64,000 nt of DNA from Solidesulfovibrio carbinolicus (GCF_004135975.1 NZ_CP026538.1:2232001-2296000); one strand, 5' to 3'. Positions 17,052 to 27,128 are shown, counted from the stretch's first letter. The notes: generated by a model not told the origin, from the sequence alone. Made by a program: numbers and translations.

Positions 17052-20000
17052 ATGCCCGTGCCCAGCCTGCCCGACGCCGCCGTCCTGACCCGAAGCGTCA
17101 ACCGCGACCTGCGCCGCCAGGTGAGCGAACTGGCTCCCTGGTTCGCGGCCAACATGCCGGCCTACTATTTCCGTACCCACGACGCCGCCGAGCAGGCCCG
17201 CCACCTGCGCACCGTCATCTCCGGCGAGGTGCTGACCGGCGGCCAATCGGCCACCCTCTGGGACGCCACCCGCACCCGCCTGACCCGCATCGCCCCGGCC
17301 GACGGCTCCTGCCTGCTCGACCATCTGGCCGAACGGGTTGACGACAATATTCGCACCTCGCGGCTCTACGCCTCCCTGGACGGCCGTTTGCGGCTGGACA
17401 CCTTTCTGCTCGATCCCCAGCCGCCGGTGGCCCCCAAAAGCCCGGCCATGCGTCGGGCCGTGGCCGCCATGACAGCCGGCGGGCATCTTGACGACCGTTT
17501 CCGCCAGGCCTTCACCGCCTTTCTCGGCGGCGCGCCGGCCGACTACGTCGAGAAGTTCGATCCCCTGCGCGCCGCCCGCCACTTCGCCCTGGCCCGGGAA
17601 CTCGACGGCCGCGACGGCGTGCGGGTGGAGATGCATTTACTTGCCGACGCTTCCGAGAGCCGGCTCGTTGTCGCCATGCGCGAACCGCCCCGGTCCGGAC
17701 TTTTGCTGCAAGTGGCCCAGGCCGTCATGTCCGAGGGCCTGTCCATCCTGCGCGGCTATTCCGACAGATTTGTCCTGGCCGGCGGCGACTTGTCGGTCAT
17801 CAGCCTCTACGTCGCCCGGGAAGGCCAGGCCCTGGACCCGGCCGACGCGGCCTGGAAACGGCTGCGGCTGCTCATGCGCCGGGTCAAGTGGAGCGTGCCG
17901 GCCAAGGATCATCCCCTGGCCGTCCTGGCTTCGGAGCACGGGTTTGCCCAGGAGGAAGTTGAGCTGCTCGCGGCCGGTTGCGAATGCGCCCGGCAATTTT
18001 TGCTGCCGCGAAACCGCTACGCCTTTTCCATGGACAACGTGCAAGGCGTCCTTCTCGCCCATCCGGCCCGGGCCAGGGCGCTGCTGGACGTGTTTGCCGC
18101 CCGGTTTGATCCGCAACTGCCCGTGCGGCATCGGGAAACCGACGATGCGCCGCTGGCCGGAGCCGTGCTGGACGGCCTCGACGACGATCTGGCCCGCCAG
18201 GTGTTTGCCGCCGTCATCGAACTGTGGCGGCATGTGCTGCGCACGAACTTTTATCTGGCCGACCGTTTCGGTCTGGCTTTCCGTCTCGCCCCCGGCGTTA
18301 TCGAGGCGATTGGCGGCGCGCCCCGGCCGGACGGGGAGCACCTGCCTCATGCGCTCTTTTTTATTGCCGGCCCGAAAATGCGCGGTTTCCATGTGCGCTA
18401 CCGCGAGATGGCCCGGGGCGGGGTGCGGCTGGTGCGGACCCGGACCTGGACCCAGCTCGAACTGGAATCCGGCCGGCTTTACGAAGAGGCCAAGCATCTG
18501 GCCGAGTCCCAGCAGCTGAAAAACAAGGACATCCCCGAAGGCGGAGCCAAGGCCGTGCTGCTCCTTGATCCCGGCGCCGATCCCACCCTGGCGCTCAAAA
18601 GCGCCGTGGATGGGTTGCTCGACCTGCTCGTGCCCGGGGACGAGGCCGATACCCTTCCCGGCGTGGTCGATTACCTGGGCCGGCCCGAACTCGTCTATCT
18701 CGGCCCAGATGAGGGCATCACCCCGGATCACATCCGCTGGATCGTGCGCCGGGCCGCCAAACGCGGCTACGGCTGGCCCCGGGCGTTTATGAGTTCCAAG
18801 CCCGAGGGCGGCATCAATCACAAGCGTTACGGCGTGACCAGCCTTGGCGTGCTGGAATTCGCCGACGCCTTTTTGCGCGAGGCCGGCATCGACCCCGACC
18901 GCCAGGAATTCACGGTCAAGCTGACCGGCGGTCCGGCCGGGGACGTGGCCGGCAACGCCCTGATCCAGCTCTTTGCCCGCTACGGCGACCGGGCCAAGGT
19001 GCTGGCGGTCAGCGACGGACACGGCGCGGCCTATGATCCGGCCGGCCTGGACGCGGCCGAGCTGGCCCGCCTGGTGGCCGCCGAAACCTCCATCACCGGC
19101 TTTGACCCGGCCCGATTGTCCGGCCCGCAAGCCTTTGTCCTGGCCGCCGACACGCGAGAGGGGGCCAAGGCCCGAGCCAGCCTGCACAACACCGTCACGG
19201 CCGACCTCTTCATCCCGGCCGGCGGCCGCCCGGACACCATCAACGACGCCAACTGGAGCGCCTTTTGCGACGAAACGGGCCGTCCCTCGGCCCGGGTCGT
19301 CATTGAGGGGGCCAATCTCTTTTTGACCTCCGGCGCGCGCCGGGGACTGGAAGCGGCCGGGGTGCTCATCGCCCCTGGCCCCTCGGCCAACAAGGCCGGG
19401 GTCATCTGCTCGTCCTACGAGATCCTGGCCGGCATGGCCATGACCAAGGAAGAACTGGCCGCCTGCCATGGCCGCTACGTCGAGGAAGTGCTGTTGATTC
19501 TTGGCCGCAAGGCCCGAAACGAGGCCGGGCTGCTGCTGCGCGAACGCCGCCGTCGCGGGGGCACGACGGGACTGGTGGGATTGAGCCGCGAGACATCGCT
19601 GGAGATCACGGCCCTCAAGGACGCCCTGAGCGAAGCCATGGCCCGGCAGGCCCCAACCGTGGCCGACATCGCTGCCGACACGTTGCTGACGGAGCTTATT
19701 GCCGCCCACTGCCCGCCGCTGGTGGCGGCGCGCCACCTGGAGCGGCTTTTTGCCGTGGCGCCGGCGGCCTATCTCCACGCCGTGGCCGCGGCCCAGGCCG
19801 CCTCGGCCATCGTCTACGCCGAAGGACTGGGCTGGCTGTCGCGTCTGGCCGGCCTGCGCGACCTCATGGCCGTGGTTCGGGCCTATTTCGCGGCCGCCGG
19901 GGAGCTGGACCGCCGGCTGGCCGCCCTGGGCCGCAGCCGGATGCCCGGCCGTGACGAACTGGCCGGCCTTTTGGCCCGGTCCGGGCGCAAGGTGCTGTGC

Positions 20001-20057
20001 GAACAGGCCCTGGGCCTGGATGGCCCGGCAGCGGGCGGGGAGGGCGAGAGGCGCTAG
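17052..20057 (+). CDS. NAD-dependent glutamate dehydrogenase, large type
   Basis: The product is 1,001 residues, far larger than the 450-residue hexameric enzyme, and fits the large NAD-dependent class that usually works catabolically (glutamate to 2-oxoglutarate and ammonia). An N-terminal regulatory half (1-480) precedes the catalytic region: DIPEGGAKAV at 493-502, KLTGGPAGDVAGN at 623-635 (dinucleotide loop) and VVIEGANLFLT around 749-759. ATG 17052 has AAGGAG 9 bases upstream; the frame is open to 16851, but that extension overlaps the divergent gene. Its stop shares the tetranucleotide CTAG with the stop of the convergent TPR gene. Confidence 0.9.
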   Translation: MPVPSLPDAAVLTRSVNRDLRRQVSELAPWFAANMPAYYFRTHDAAEQARHLRTVISGEVLTGGQSATLWDATRTRLTRIAPADGSCLLDHLAERVDDNIRTSRLYASLDGRLRLDTFLLDPQPPVAPKSPAMRRAVAAMTAGGHLDDRFRQAFTAFLGGAPADYVEKFDPLRAARHFALARELDGRDGVRVEMHLLADASESRLVVAMREPPRSGLLLQVAQAVMSEGLSILRGYSDRFVLAGGDLSVISLYVAREGQALDPADAAWKRLRLLMRRVKWSVPAKDHPLAVLASEHGFAQEEVELLAAGCECARQFLLPRNRYAFSMDNVQGVLLAHPARARALLDVFAARFDPQLPVRHRETDDAPLAGAVLDGLDDDLARQVFAAVIELWRHVLRTNFYLADRFGLAFRLAPGVIEAIGGAPRPDGEHLPHALFFIAGPKMRGFHVRYREMARGGVRLVRTRTWTQLELESGRLYEEAKHLAESQQLKNKDIPEGGAKAVLLLDPGADPTLALKSAVDGLLDLLVPGDEADTLPGVVDYLGRPELVYLGPDEGITPDHIRWIVRRAAKRGYGWPRAFMSSKPEGGINHKRYGVTSLGVLEFADAFLREAGIDPDRQEFTVKLTGGPAGDVAGNALIQLFARYGDRAKVLAVSDGHGAAYDPAGLDAAELARLVAAETSITGFDPARLSGPQAFVLAADTREGAKARASLHNTVTADLFIPAGGRPDTINDANWSAFCDETGRPSARVVIEGANLFLTSGARRGLEAAGVLIAPGPSANKAGVICSSYEILAGMAMTKEELAACHGRYVEEVLLILGRKARNEAGLLLRERRRRGGTTGLVGLSRETSLEITALKDALSEAMARQAPTVADIAADTLLTELIAAHCPPLVAARHLERLFAVAPAAYLHAVAAAQAASAIVYAEGLGWLSRLAGLRDLMAVVRAYFAAAGELDRRLAALGRSRMPGRDELAGLLARSGRKVLCEQALGLDGPAAGGEGERR

Positions 20058-20791
20058 ATCTTGATGGGCGGGAGTTCGATGCGCGGCGGCGTGTCCCAGA
20101 TGCGCTCAAGGAGCCTTCTGGCTTCGGCCAGATCGGGATTGATGGCCAGGGCTTCCCGGGCGGTCTTCTCGGCCTCGGCCAGATTGCGCTGCTCGTAGTA
20201 GACCCGCGCGATGTTGAGCAGTAAATGGTCGTCGGTGGGGGAGAGTTCGCGAGCCCGGAAATAGTATTTGAGCGCCTCGTCGAAAAGGCCCTTTTTGCGC
20301 AGGTTGATGCCGAACTCGTTGAACAGGTGCTTGTGGCGCGGCTCGAAGGCTTCTTCCAGACGCACAAGGCGGTCGAAGATGTAGGAGGCCTTTTCGGTCT
20401 TGTCCATGGCCAGATAAACCAGCCCCAGGCCGAAGTTTGCCCGGATGTTGTCCTCGTCGATGCGCTTGATCTTGAGATATTCCTGCTCGGCGCTGGCCGG
20501 CTTGTTGGACGCCCGGTAATGGTCGCCCACGAGCAGGGGTTGGCTGAGCAGCCGATAGCTCAGGTCCGGCTCCAGGTGGTAGTCCTCGAAGAGTTTCTCC
20601 CTGGTGATGCGAAAGGGCGCGCCCTGGCGCTTGAAGTCCATGTCCAGGCTCTGGACGTCGAAGGCGTTGTCCTCGATTTCCTTGACGAACCAGTAGGTCT
20701 CGGACTGGGCGGTCCGTTTGGTGACGCCAAAGCCCACCGTGACGGCGGTTTTGAGGGAAAAGATGCCGTTGATCTGATTTTCCTGGCTCAT
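20054..20791 (-). CDS. TPR protein, second gene of a receiver-TPR pair
   Basis: This 245-residue cytoplasmic protein has an unrecognised N-terminal domain (about 1-95, with the stretch TYWFVKEIEDNAFDVQSL) and at least three TPR units (about 100-235, for example NEFGINLRKKGLFDEALKYY). It starts 15 bases after the receiver-TPR gene, so the two form an operon and may interact. It ends convergently with glutamate dehydrogenase, sharing CTAG as both stops. Partner and role are unknown. Confidence 0.8.
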   Translation of the reverse strand: MSQENQINGIFSLKTAVTVGFGVTKRTAQSETYWFVKEIEDNAFDVQSLDMDFKRQGAPFRITREKLFEDYHLEPDLSYRLLSQPLLVGDHYRASNKPASAEQEYLKIKRIDEDNIRANFGLGLVYLAMDKTEKASYIFDRLVRLEEAFEPRHKHLFNEFGINLRKKGLFDEALKYYFRARELSPTDDHLLLNIARVYYEQRNLAEAEKTAREALAINPDLAEARRLLERIWDTPPRIELPPIKI

Positions 20792-20806
20792 GTGCGGCCT
20801 GGGTGC

Positions 20807-21886
20807 TCAGACGTCCCTGACCAGGGCGGCCTGGCCGGGGGCGGGGGCGGTTGTCTGCGGTGGTTGGGCGAGGCCGTCATATTGCTTGGCCCGCAGTTTG
20901 GCCAGGAGCTGGGCGGCTTCGGGGAACGGATCGCGCAGCATGGTGGCCTGCTCCAGGTGGTGGATGGCCCGGTCGTAGTCCTTGGCGAAGATGCAGGCCT
21001 TGGCGATGTTGTAATGGAGGTTTTCGTCCTTGGGGGTCAGGGTCAGGGCCTGGGTGTAGGCGTGCAGGGCTCCGGGATAGTCGCCGCGCTTGCGCAGATC
21101 GATGCCAAGCGAATTGTAGGGGTTGACCGCGTCGGGATTGGCTTGCAGGATTTCGGCGAAGAGTTCCTTGAGTTCGGCCAGACGGTCCTGGAGGGCGAGG
21201 ATCTCGGCGGATTTGTCGAGATAGGCCCGGTAGTTGGCGTCGTCGCCCTTGCCTTTGTAGGCGTGGGCCATGCCCTGGTAGGCTTCGGCGTACATGGCGT
21301 TTAAGGCCAGGGCCTTGTTGAAGGCCACGATGGCCTTGCCGTATTTTTGCCGGTGCAGGTAATCCATCCCCTTGTTGAACCAGACGGCGGATTCGTTTTC
21401 CTCTTCCACGATTTCGGAAAATTCCTGCAACGCCTCATCGAAGCGGCCTTGCTGCACCAGCTCCTGGGCTGTTTGCATCTGCTCGACTTCCACTTCGTCA
21501 ACGCTGGTGGTTTCCAGGGCCATTTGCAGATGCCGCTCCAGGGTGGTCATGGAATAAGGGCGGATGACGTAGCCGTTGCAGCCGGCGGCAATGGCCTTGA
21601 CCACGTTTTGCAGCCCGCTTTCGGTGGTCACCATGATGACGGGCAAAAGTTTGGAGCGGGTGGCTCGGCGCAGGGCGCGCAGACAGCTTGCCCCGTCCAT
21701 CCCCTTGACGGCGGCGTCGATGAGCACCACCTGGACGGCGTCTTCCTTGATGGGATCAAGCAGATCGTCGAGTTCGTCGGAGACGATGACGTTTTTGATC
21801 TTGAGATCAAGACAGCACTTTTTGTCTCGGGCGGCATGATGCTGGTTGTTGGTGAGGATGGCGACGGAGATGTTCGGCGTTTCCAT
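20807..21886 (-). CDS. Degenerate receiver domain fused to TPRs
   Basis: The 359-residue protein starts with a CheY-like receiver (1-125) and continues into a TPR superhelix (about 135-335). The phospho-acceptor position is D57 (VVLIDAA) and T87-T88 are in place, but the acidic pair after beta-1 is replaced by T12-N13-N14, and the conserved lysine is R109 in YVIRP. It may therefore not be phosphorylated normally, and could act as a protein-docking module. The downstream 245-residue TPR gene is 15 bases away. Similar receiver-TPR proteins are common in Desulfovibrio-type genomes; function unknown. Confidence 0.82.
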   Translation of the reverse strand: METPNISVAILTNNQHHAARDKKCCLDLKIKNVIVSDELDDLLDPIKEDAVQVVLIDAAVKGMDGASCLRALRRATRSKLLPVIMVTTESGLQNVVKAIAAGCNGYVIRPYSMTTLERHLQMALETTSVDEVEVEQMQTAQELVQQGRFDEALQEFSEIVEEENESAVWFNKGMDYLHRQKYGKAIVAFNKALALNAMYAEAYQGMAHAYKGKGDDANYRAYLDKSAEILALQDRLAELKELFAEILQANPDAVNPYNSLGIDLRKRGDYPGALHAYTQALTLTPKDENLHYNIAKACIFAKDYDRAIHHLEQATMLRDPFPEAAQLLAKLRAKQYDGLAQPPQTTAPAPGQAALVRDV

Positions 21887-22357
21887 GCTGCGCTCGGTAG
21901 TCGGGATAAAGTGCGCCTGTCTTGCACGCGATCCGGGCCGGGAAAAGCTTGACGCCGAGCCTGGAGGCCAAGAAAGAGCGGGAATTGTCGTGCTTTAGAA
22001 AGGTACCATGCGTCGGCGGCAAAACCAAGGAAAAAAGCGGAAGTTCGGCGAGGCCGATTTGCCGACCGTTGCTGTGCCGGTGCAGAAGATGTCGCCGCCA
22101 TGATTTACACAGCAACAATACCAAGTGGCATACATGTTCCTCCGTAATGTCCGTGGTCTCCCTGGACGTTTCTGGAACAGCCGAGCACCTTGCCCGATTG
22201 CGGCGTCGGCCTGTTGCGGCCGCGCCGGCCAAGCATGGCGGTTTGCAACTACAACAGAGGCTTCCAATCTGTCGTCGCGACAAGGGCGTCCTGGCGTTTC
22301 CTGAGCGCGACGCAACGTCGCCGCGCGACGGCAGGAGCGGCTGCTTTTTCGTGCCGG
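21887..22357. other. Gene-free region
   Basis: In this 471-base gap no reading frame looks protein-like. It is the promoter side of the receiver-TPR operon and the 3' side of the DUF2207 gene. Base composition is less GC-rich between about 21960 and 22150. I see no clear terminator, repeat or RNA. Confidence 0.4.
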
Positions 22358-24361
22358 CTACCAGCCGCCGCCGCCGCCGCCTCCGCCGCCGCCGCCAGAA
22401 CTCCCGCCGCCTCCCGAGCCGGAAGACGACCCCGGGGCTGTGGACGAGGCACTGATGGCCGAGGAAAACCCCGAGCCGAGGTTGTCAGCGAAACCGCCGA
22501 AGTCCCCGGAACTCCAGCCATGGCCGACATACCAGACCGGCTGGTAGCCCTCGGCCGCGGCCCGCGCCAACACGTCGGCGAACTGGGCCGCCCAGTCGTT
22601 TTCCACGTCCAGGGCCAGGGCGTAGGGCAGATAACGCTCGAAAAGCTCGGGCGTGCGCTCCGGTGGGGTGAGCATGTTGAGCCGTTCGCGCTCGCCCACG
22701 CGGAGGTAGAGCCGAAACCCCTCCAGGGCGTCCATGACCCGGCGGCCGGCCTTGGTCGGGGCCTTGAGCAGGTGGCGAAAGATCGCGGTTTCCACGGCGA
22801 TGGCGGCCAGACAGGCGGCCGCCGGCCAGGAGACGGCAATGGAAAGGAAGGCCAGGGCGGCCAGCTCGCCAAGGACGAAGGGCAGGGCGAACAAACAGGC
22901 AAAGGCCGCGCCGATGATGCTCAGAAAGCGCGGCCGGGCCTTGGCCTTGGCCAGGGCCTGCAGGGCGCGCATGGTCAGGGCGGCTACGCCGAAGCTCCAC
23001 ACGCCAAGCCAAGCCAGGGTCATGCCGGCCATCTCCGGCTCGTCGGCATGGATGGCGACCAGGGCGAAGACCAGCAGGCAAAGCGCCACGCCGACAAAGA
23101 AATACGCCCGGTTGACTTGGAAATGGCTGCCCTCGTACCGGTCCTTGAGGTCATCGCGAAGGGCCTTTTGCGCCGTCCGCACGGCTTGATGGTTTTCCTG
23201 CTCCAGGCGCACGGCCGGCGCGCCGTCAAGCAGCGCCTCAAGGAGGCCGGCTTGCCAGGAACCCTGGGGAAAGCGGTTCTTGCCGCGTCCGACAATGTAG
23301 GTTCCGTCGTCGTCCTCGATGACGGCCCCGCCGGCCACGGCCATTTCCACCACCCCGGCGGCAAAGGCCTTGTCGTCATAGCCCATGCGGCGCAGGTAGC
23401 GGGCGCCCGGGGCGCTGACGCCGTCCGGGGGCGAAAAAAGCGGGATGGTGATGCCTTTGGCCGGATCGCGGCCGACAATGAGCCAGGCCACAACGAAAAA
23501 GACCGTCACCACCACCAGTCCGGCGGCTGCGAGGTGAAAGGCCCGGCTGGTCAGGATGCGTTCGGTTGGCGTGGGCAGGGTGACGAAGCCCTTGGGAAAG
23601 CTCACGGCCACGGTCAGGCCCGAACCTGGGGGCAGAGGTTTGGTCGTATGGCAATAAAACGTGCCCGGCCCGGTATGGGCGGTGAAATCCCGGCCCTTGG
23701 CCCCGGCCGGACCGGTGTAGGCGGCCCACTGTCCCGGCTGGGCCCCGGGCGGCAGGAAGACCGTGACCGAGGCCTGGTCGATGGGCAGCCGCCAGCCGTT
23801 GCCGGTGACGTTCCAGTAGAGTTCGTCGTAGTCCGTGAACTGCCCGACCTGGCCGTTAGTGGCGTAGGTCAGCTCATACGTGTGTTCGCCCGGGTCGAGG
23901 AGCTTCCCCTTTTTGCCCATGTAGACCATGACGCCGTTGCCGGCCGATTCGGTGTGGTAGTCTTCGCCACGTCCGTCGCGACGAACGCCGAGGACCTTGA
24001 AGCCGACCGTCACGGTCTTGCCGCCGGGAATGTCGTAGCGGGTGGGGAATTCGCGTACGATGCCCTGGCGGATGGACTGGCCGGCGGCCAGCACGCGCAG
24101 GGTCTCGACCACGGTGAGGTCGCCGCTGGCGGTGATGGTCACCCGACTGTCGAAGGACAGGATGCGTTCGGTCTGGGCAGCGGCTGGGCAGGCCAGAGCG
24201 GCCAGCAAGCCCAGGGCCGCCAGCGTAGCGCACCGGGAAAACAATGCCCGGATAAGGCGTGATAAAGTGTTTTTCCTCAAGGTTGGCCGGCCTGCCGCCC
24301 AGGGCGTTTCTCCAGGGTGTGACACGAGAAAGCCGCCGGGCCGGAAGGCCGCTCGTTTCAC
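22358..24361 (-). CDS. DUF2207 membrane protein
   Basis: The product is 667 residues from GTG 24361, in the DUF2207 family of predicted membrane proteins. A signal-like hydrophobic segment (about 45-62, ending AAAQ) precedes a beta-rich extracytoplasmic domain (to about 270). Membrane segments follow near 275-295 and in the 425-520 region, and the protein ends in a glycine/serine tail closing in GGGW. The GTG overlaps the lemA stop as GTGA with GGAG 7 bases upstream; TTG about 28 codons later would give a more normal signal peptide. LemA-DUF2207 pairs are widespread, with a proposed envelope role that is not established. Confidence 0.85.
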   Translation of the reverse strand: MKRAAFRPGGFLVSHPGETPWAAGRPTLRKNTLSRLIRALFSRCATLAALGLLAALACPAAAQTERILSFDSRVTITASGDLTVVETLRVLAAGQSIRQGIVREFPTRYDIPGGKTVTVGFKVLGVRRDGRGEDYHTESAGNGVMVYMGKKGKLLDPGEHTYELTYATNGQVGQFTDYDELYWNVTGNGWRLPIDQASVTVFLPPGAQPGQWAAYTGPAGAKGRDFTAHTGPGTFYCHTTKPLPPGSGLTVAVSFPKGFVTLPTPTERILTSRAFHLAAAGLVVVTVFFVVAWLIVGRDPAKGITIPLFSPPDGVSAPGARYLRRMGYDDKAFAAGVVEMAVAGGAVIEDDDGTYIVGRGKNRFPQGSWQAGLLEALLDGAPAVRLEQENHQAVRTAQKALRDDLKDRYEGSHFQVNRAYFFVGVALCLLVFALVAIHADEPEMAGMTLAWLGVWSFGVAALTMRALQALAKAKARPRFLSIIGAAFACLFALPFVLGELAALAFLSIAVSWPAAACLAAIAVETAIFRHLLKAPTKAGRRVMDALEGFRLYLRVGERERLNMLTPPERTPELFERYLPYALALDVENDWAAQFADVLARAAAEGYQPVWYVGHGWSSGDFGGFADNLGSGFSSAISASSTAPGSSSGSGGGGSSGGGGGGGGGGGW

Positions 24362-24930
24362 GAACCGGCTCCGGCGTCGAAGCTCACACGCGGCACGGCG
24401 CGGTCAGCCGGGTCCTCAATCTCGAAATAGGGCAGGGAGCCAAAGCCCATGGACGAGGCCAGCAGGTTGGCCGGAAACGTCTGGGAGCGGTTGTTTTGCT
24501 CCCGAGCCGCGCCGTTGTAGTAGCGCCGGGCGAGCTGCAGTTCCGACTCGATGGCGGCCAGTTCCTGTTGCAGGGAGGCGAAATTCTCGCTGGCCCGCAG
24601 TTGGGGATAGCCTTCGGCCACGGCGAAAAATCGGGTGAGGGCCTGGGTGAGTTCGCCTTCGAGGCGGTAGCGGGCGGCTTCATCGGCAGTGCCTTGGATT
24701 TTCGTGCGCAGGCCGGTCACGGCTTCCAGCACGCCGCGTTCATGGCCCATGTAGCCCTTGACGGCTTCCACCAGATTGGGAATGAGGTCGGCCCGGCGTT
24801 TGAGTTGGACATCAACGCCGCTGCGGGCTTCTTCGGCCAGGTTGCGGCCCCGGATCAGGCCGTTGTAGAGGGCGATGCCGTAGAGGCCGATAAGCAGGGC
24901 GACGCCGAGGACGACGGACAGTGCGATCAT
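24358..24930 (-). CDS. lemA: LemA family protein
   Basis: The 190-residue product has one N-terminal membrane segment (3-22) with the rest a helical bundle. LemA features are clear: YNGLIRGRNLAEEARSGVDV, RRADLIPNLVEAVKGY, and the C-terminal TFPANLLASSMGF. AAGGAG precedes ATG. It is the first gene of a two-gene unit with the DUF2207 gene (4-base overlap). The biochemical function of LemA is not known. Confidence 0.95.
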   Translation of the reverse strand: MIALSVVLGVALLIGLYGIALYNGLIRGRNLAEEARSGVDVQLKRRADLIPNLVEAVKGYMGHERGVLEAVTGLRTKIQGTADEAARYRLEGELTQALTRFFAVAEGYPQLRASENFASLQQELAAIESELQLARRYYNGAAREQNNRSQTFPANLLASSMGFGSLPYFEIEDPADRAVPRVSFDAGAGS

Positions 24931-25094
24931 GGCGGAACTCCTTTGTCGGGAAACGGCGCATGAGCCGATACTGCAAGGTCATACGGAAACCGGCCGGCCA
25001 AGGCAATGGCCGGTTGCGGCCAAGCCTTCCCATGCCGCCTTGGCGGTGGTAGACGGGAGGGGCGACGGACCATGAACAGGGAGCGAACACGATA

Positions 25095-27128
25095 ATGGGC
25101 GCAATCGGTATTTGGGAAGAAGAAGGCCGTCGCCTTGACGCCGGCGGCCTGAGCGCGTTGCTGTCGGCCTTTGGCCACGACGCCCGCGTCCTTGTCCCTG
25201 GTCTGCCCCTGGCCGCGGACCTTGAAGCGCTGGTGGCCAAGGCCGGGCTGCTTGCGGTCCACGGTGCGGCGGTCGTCGCCCGAAGGTCCGCAGCTGGCAC
25301 GGCCGGGTTTCCGGTGCTGGCCGTGCTGCCGTCAGGAGCCGACGACGCGGCCGTCGCCGCTGCCCTTGGCGTCGCCGACGAAGTGATCCGGGAGCCGGTC
25401 GGATCGAAGGAATTGGCCGTACGCCTGGGCAAACTCCTGGATCTGTTTCGGCAAGCGGCCGAGAGCTGCGAAATGGCCGTCTGCCGGGCGCGCCAGGAAG
25501 CGGCCCTGGCCGAGGCCACGGCCGATCTGTCCCGCCGGGTAAACGCCCTGGACTGCCTGTCCAAGGTCCATGCCGTGATCCAGCGCTTCGGCCAGCCGCG
25601 AAACCGCCTCTTCAAGGACGTCATCGCCTTGCTGCCCCCGGCCATGCGCCGCCCCGAAGCGGCTCACGCCCGTCTGCTGGTCGATGGGACCGTTTACGAG
25701 ACGCCCGGCTTTCGCTCCTGTGCCCAAAGCCTGCGCATTCCACTGGCCGGCTCGGCCCAGCCCGAGGCCGCCCTGGAAATCCACTACGAAACACCCGACC
25801 CGAAACAGCCGGACATTGTTTTTCACGAGGACGAGGCAGAGCTGGCTTTGCTCGTTGCCCAGCGCCTGGGCCGGACCCTCAGCCGGCTTGGGTCCGAGGC
25901 GGCACTGGCGCGGGAACGTGAATTTTCCGCCCTGCTCATGGACGCCCTGCCCGGCGGGGTGCTGCGTTTCAATCGCCATGGGGCCATCGTGTTCAGCAAC
26001 CCCCGGGCAGCGGCCATTCTGGAGCTGCAGCAGCGCGTCCTGGCGGGAAACATGTTCGACGACGCCGGGTTCGGCGCTGCCGACGCCGAAGGCCGTCCCC
26101 TGGCCCGAGCCGAGCATCCCTTTGCCCGGGTGCTGGCCACGGGCAAGCCGGTCTACGACATGCCGCTTTCCGTGGTCCGTCCCGGCGGCGGCCGGCGATT
26201 TTTGTCGGTCAGCGCCGCGCCGCTTTTCGCCCCGGACGGCGGCATCGACGAGGTGGTGGTCAACATGGTCGATGTCAGCGGCCAAAAGGCCCAGGAGCGC
26301 CAGCTCGCCCATGCCCTCAAACTCGAATCCCTGGGCCAGCTGGCCGCCGGCATCGCCCACGAGATCAACACGCCTGTGCAGTATGTGCTGGGCAACCTGG
26401 AATTTCTGGGCAATGCCTTCGGCCGCCTCATCGAGACCCTGGACGGCCTGGCCGCCGCCGCGCTCGACGCCGAGGGCGATCTGTGCCTGACCGAAGAGTT
26501 GGCCCGGATGCTGGCCGACGAGGAACTGCGGTTTCTGCTTGAGGAATCGCCGTCCGCCATCCGCGAATCCCGGGAAGGCCTGGACCGGGTGACGAACATC
26601 GTTTCGTCCATGAAACGCTTTTCCCATCCCGGCAATGAGCTGCCTATGGCCGTGGACGTGGGGCAGGCCGTGGCCGACACCCTGGCCGTGTCACGCGGAG
26701 CCTGGAAGTTCGCCGCCGACGTGCGTCTGGACATCGACGCGGGACTGCCGCCGGTGCTGTTCGTGCCCGGCGATCTGCACCAGGTGCTGCTCAATATCAT
26801 CGTCAACGCCGCCCAGGCCATCGAGGAGCAGCACGCCGCCACGGACGGCAAGGGGCATATCGACATCCGGGCCGTGCAAAACGGCCCGGATGTGGAGCTG
26901 ACCGTGGCCGACGACGGGCCGGGCATGTCCGAAGAAGTGCGCCAGCGCGTTTTCGATCCCTTTTTCACCACCAAGCCCGTGGGCAAGGGCACGGGACAAG
27001 GGCTGGCCCTGGTCCACGGCATCCTCAAGCGCCACAAGGCCCGGGTGGAGGTGCTGTCCGCCCCGGGCCAGGGCACGAGTTTCGTCCTGAGCCTGCCCGT
27101 GGCCGATCTGCCGGAAATCGGCCGTTAG
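25095..27128 (+). CDS. PAS-domain sensor histidine kinase with receiver-like N-terminus
   Basis: The product is 677 residues and lacks membrane segments, so it probably senses an intracellular signal. Residues 1-120 look like a degenerate receiver, with EPVGSKEL resembling the end of a receiver fold. A coiled segment and unassigned region follow, then a PAS domain (about 275-395), HisKA with the phospho-accepting H422 in GIAHEIN, and HATPase_c with N-box NIIVNAAQA and G boxes DDGPGMS and GKGTGQGLAL. No response regulator is adjacent. It is divergent from lemA. Confidence 0.9.
   Translation: MGAIGIWEEEGRRLDAGGLSALLSAFGHDARVLVPGLPLAADLEALVAKAGLLAVHGAAVVARRSAAGTAGFPVLAVLPSGADDAAVAAALGVADEVIREPVGSKELAVRLGKLLDLFRQAAESCEMAVCRARQEAALAEATADLSRRVNALDCLSKVHAVIQRFGQPRNRLFKDVIALLPPAMRRPEAAHARLLVDGTVYETPGFRSCAQSLRIPLAGSAQPEAALEIHYETPDPKQPDIVFHEDEAELALLVAQRLGRTLSRLGSEAALAREREFSALLMDALPGGVLRFNRHGAIVFSNPRAAAILELQQRVLAGNMFDDAGFGAADAEGRPLARAEHPFARVLATGKPVYDMPLSVVRPGGGRRFLSVSAAPLFAPDGGIDEVVVNMVDVSGQKAQERQLAHALKLESLGQLAAGIAHEINTPVQYVLGNLEFLGNAFGRLIETLDGLAAAALDAEGDLCLTEELARMLADEELRFLLEESPSAIRESREGLDRVTNIVSSMKRFSHPGNELPMAVDVGQAVADTLAVSRGAWKFAADVRLDIDAGLPPVLFVPGDLHQVLLNIIVNAAQAIEEQHAATDGKGHIDIRAVQNGPDVELTVADDGPGMSEEVRQRVFDPFFTTKPVGKGTGQGLALVHGILKRHKARVEVLSAPGQGTSFVLSLPVADLPEIGR

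Noticed and set aside
21887-22357. A CRISPR array or small RNA in the long gap
   Set aside because: No regularly spaced repeats and no promoter-terminator pair are visible.
22190-24262. Long plus-strand frame opposite the DUF2207 gene
   Set aside because: It is the antisense of a recognised family and lacks a ribosome site or domain; high GC keeps frames open.
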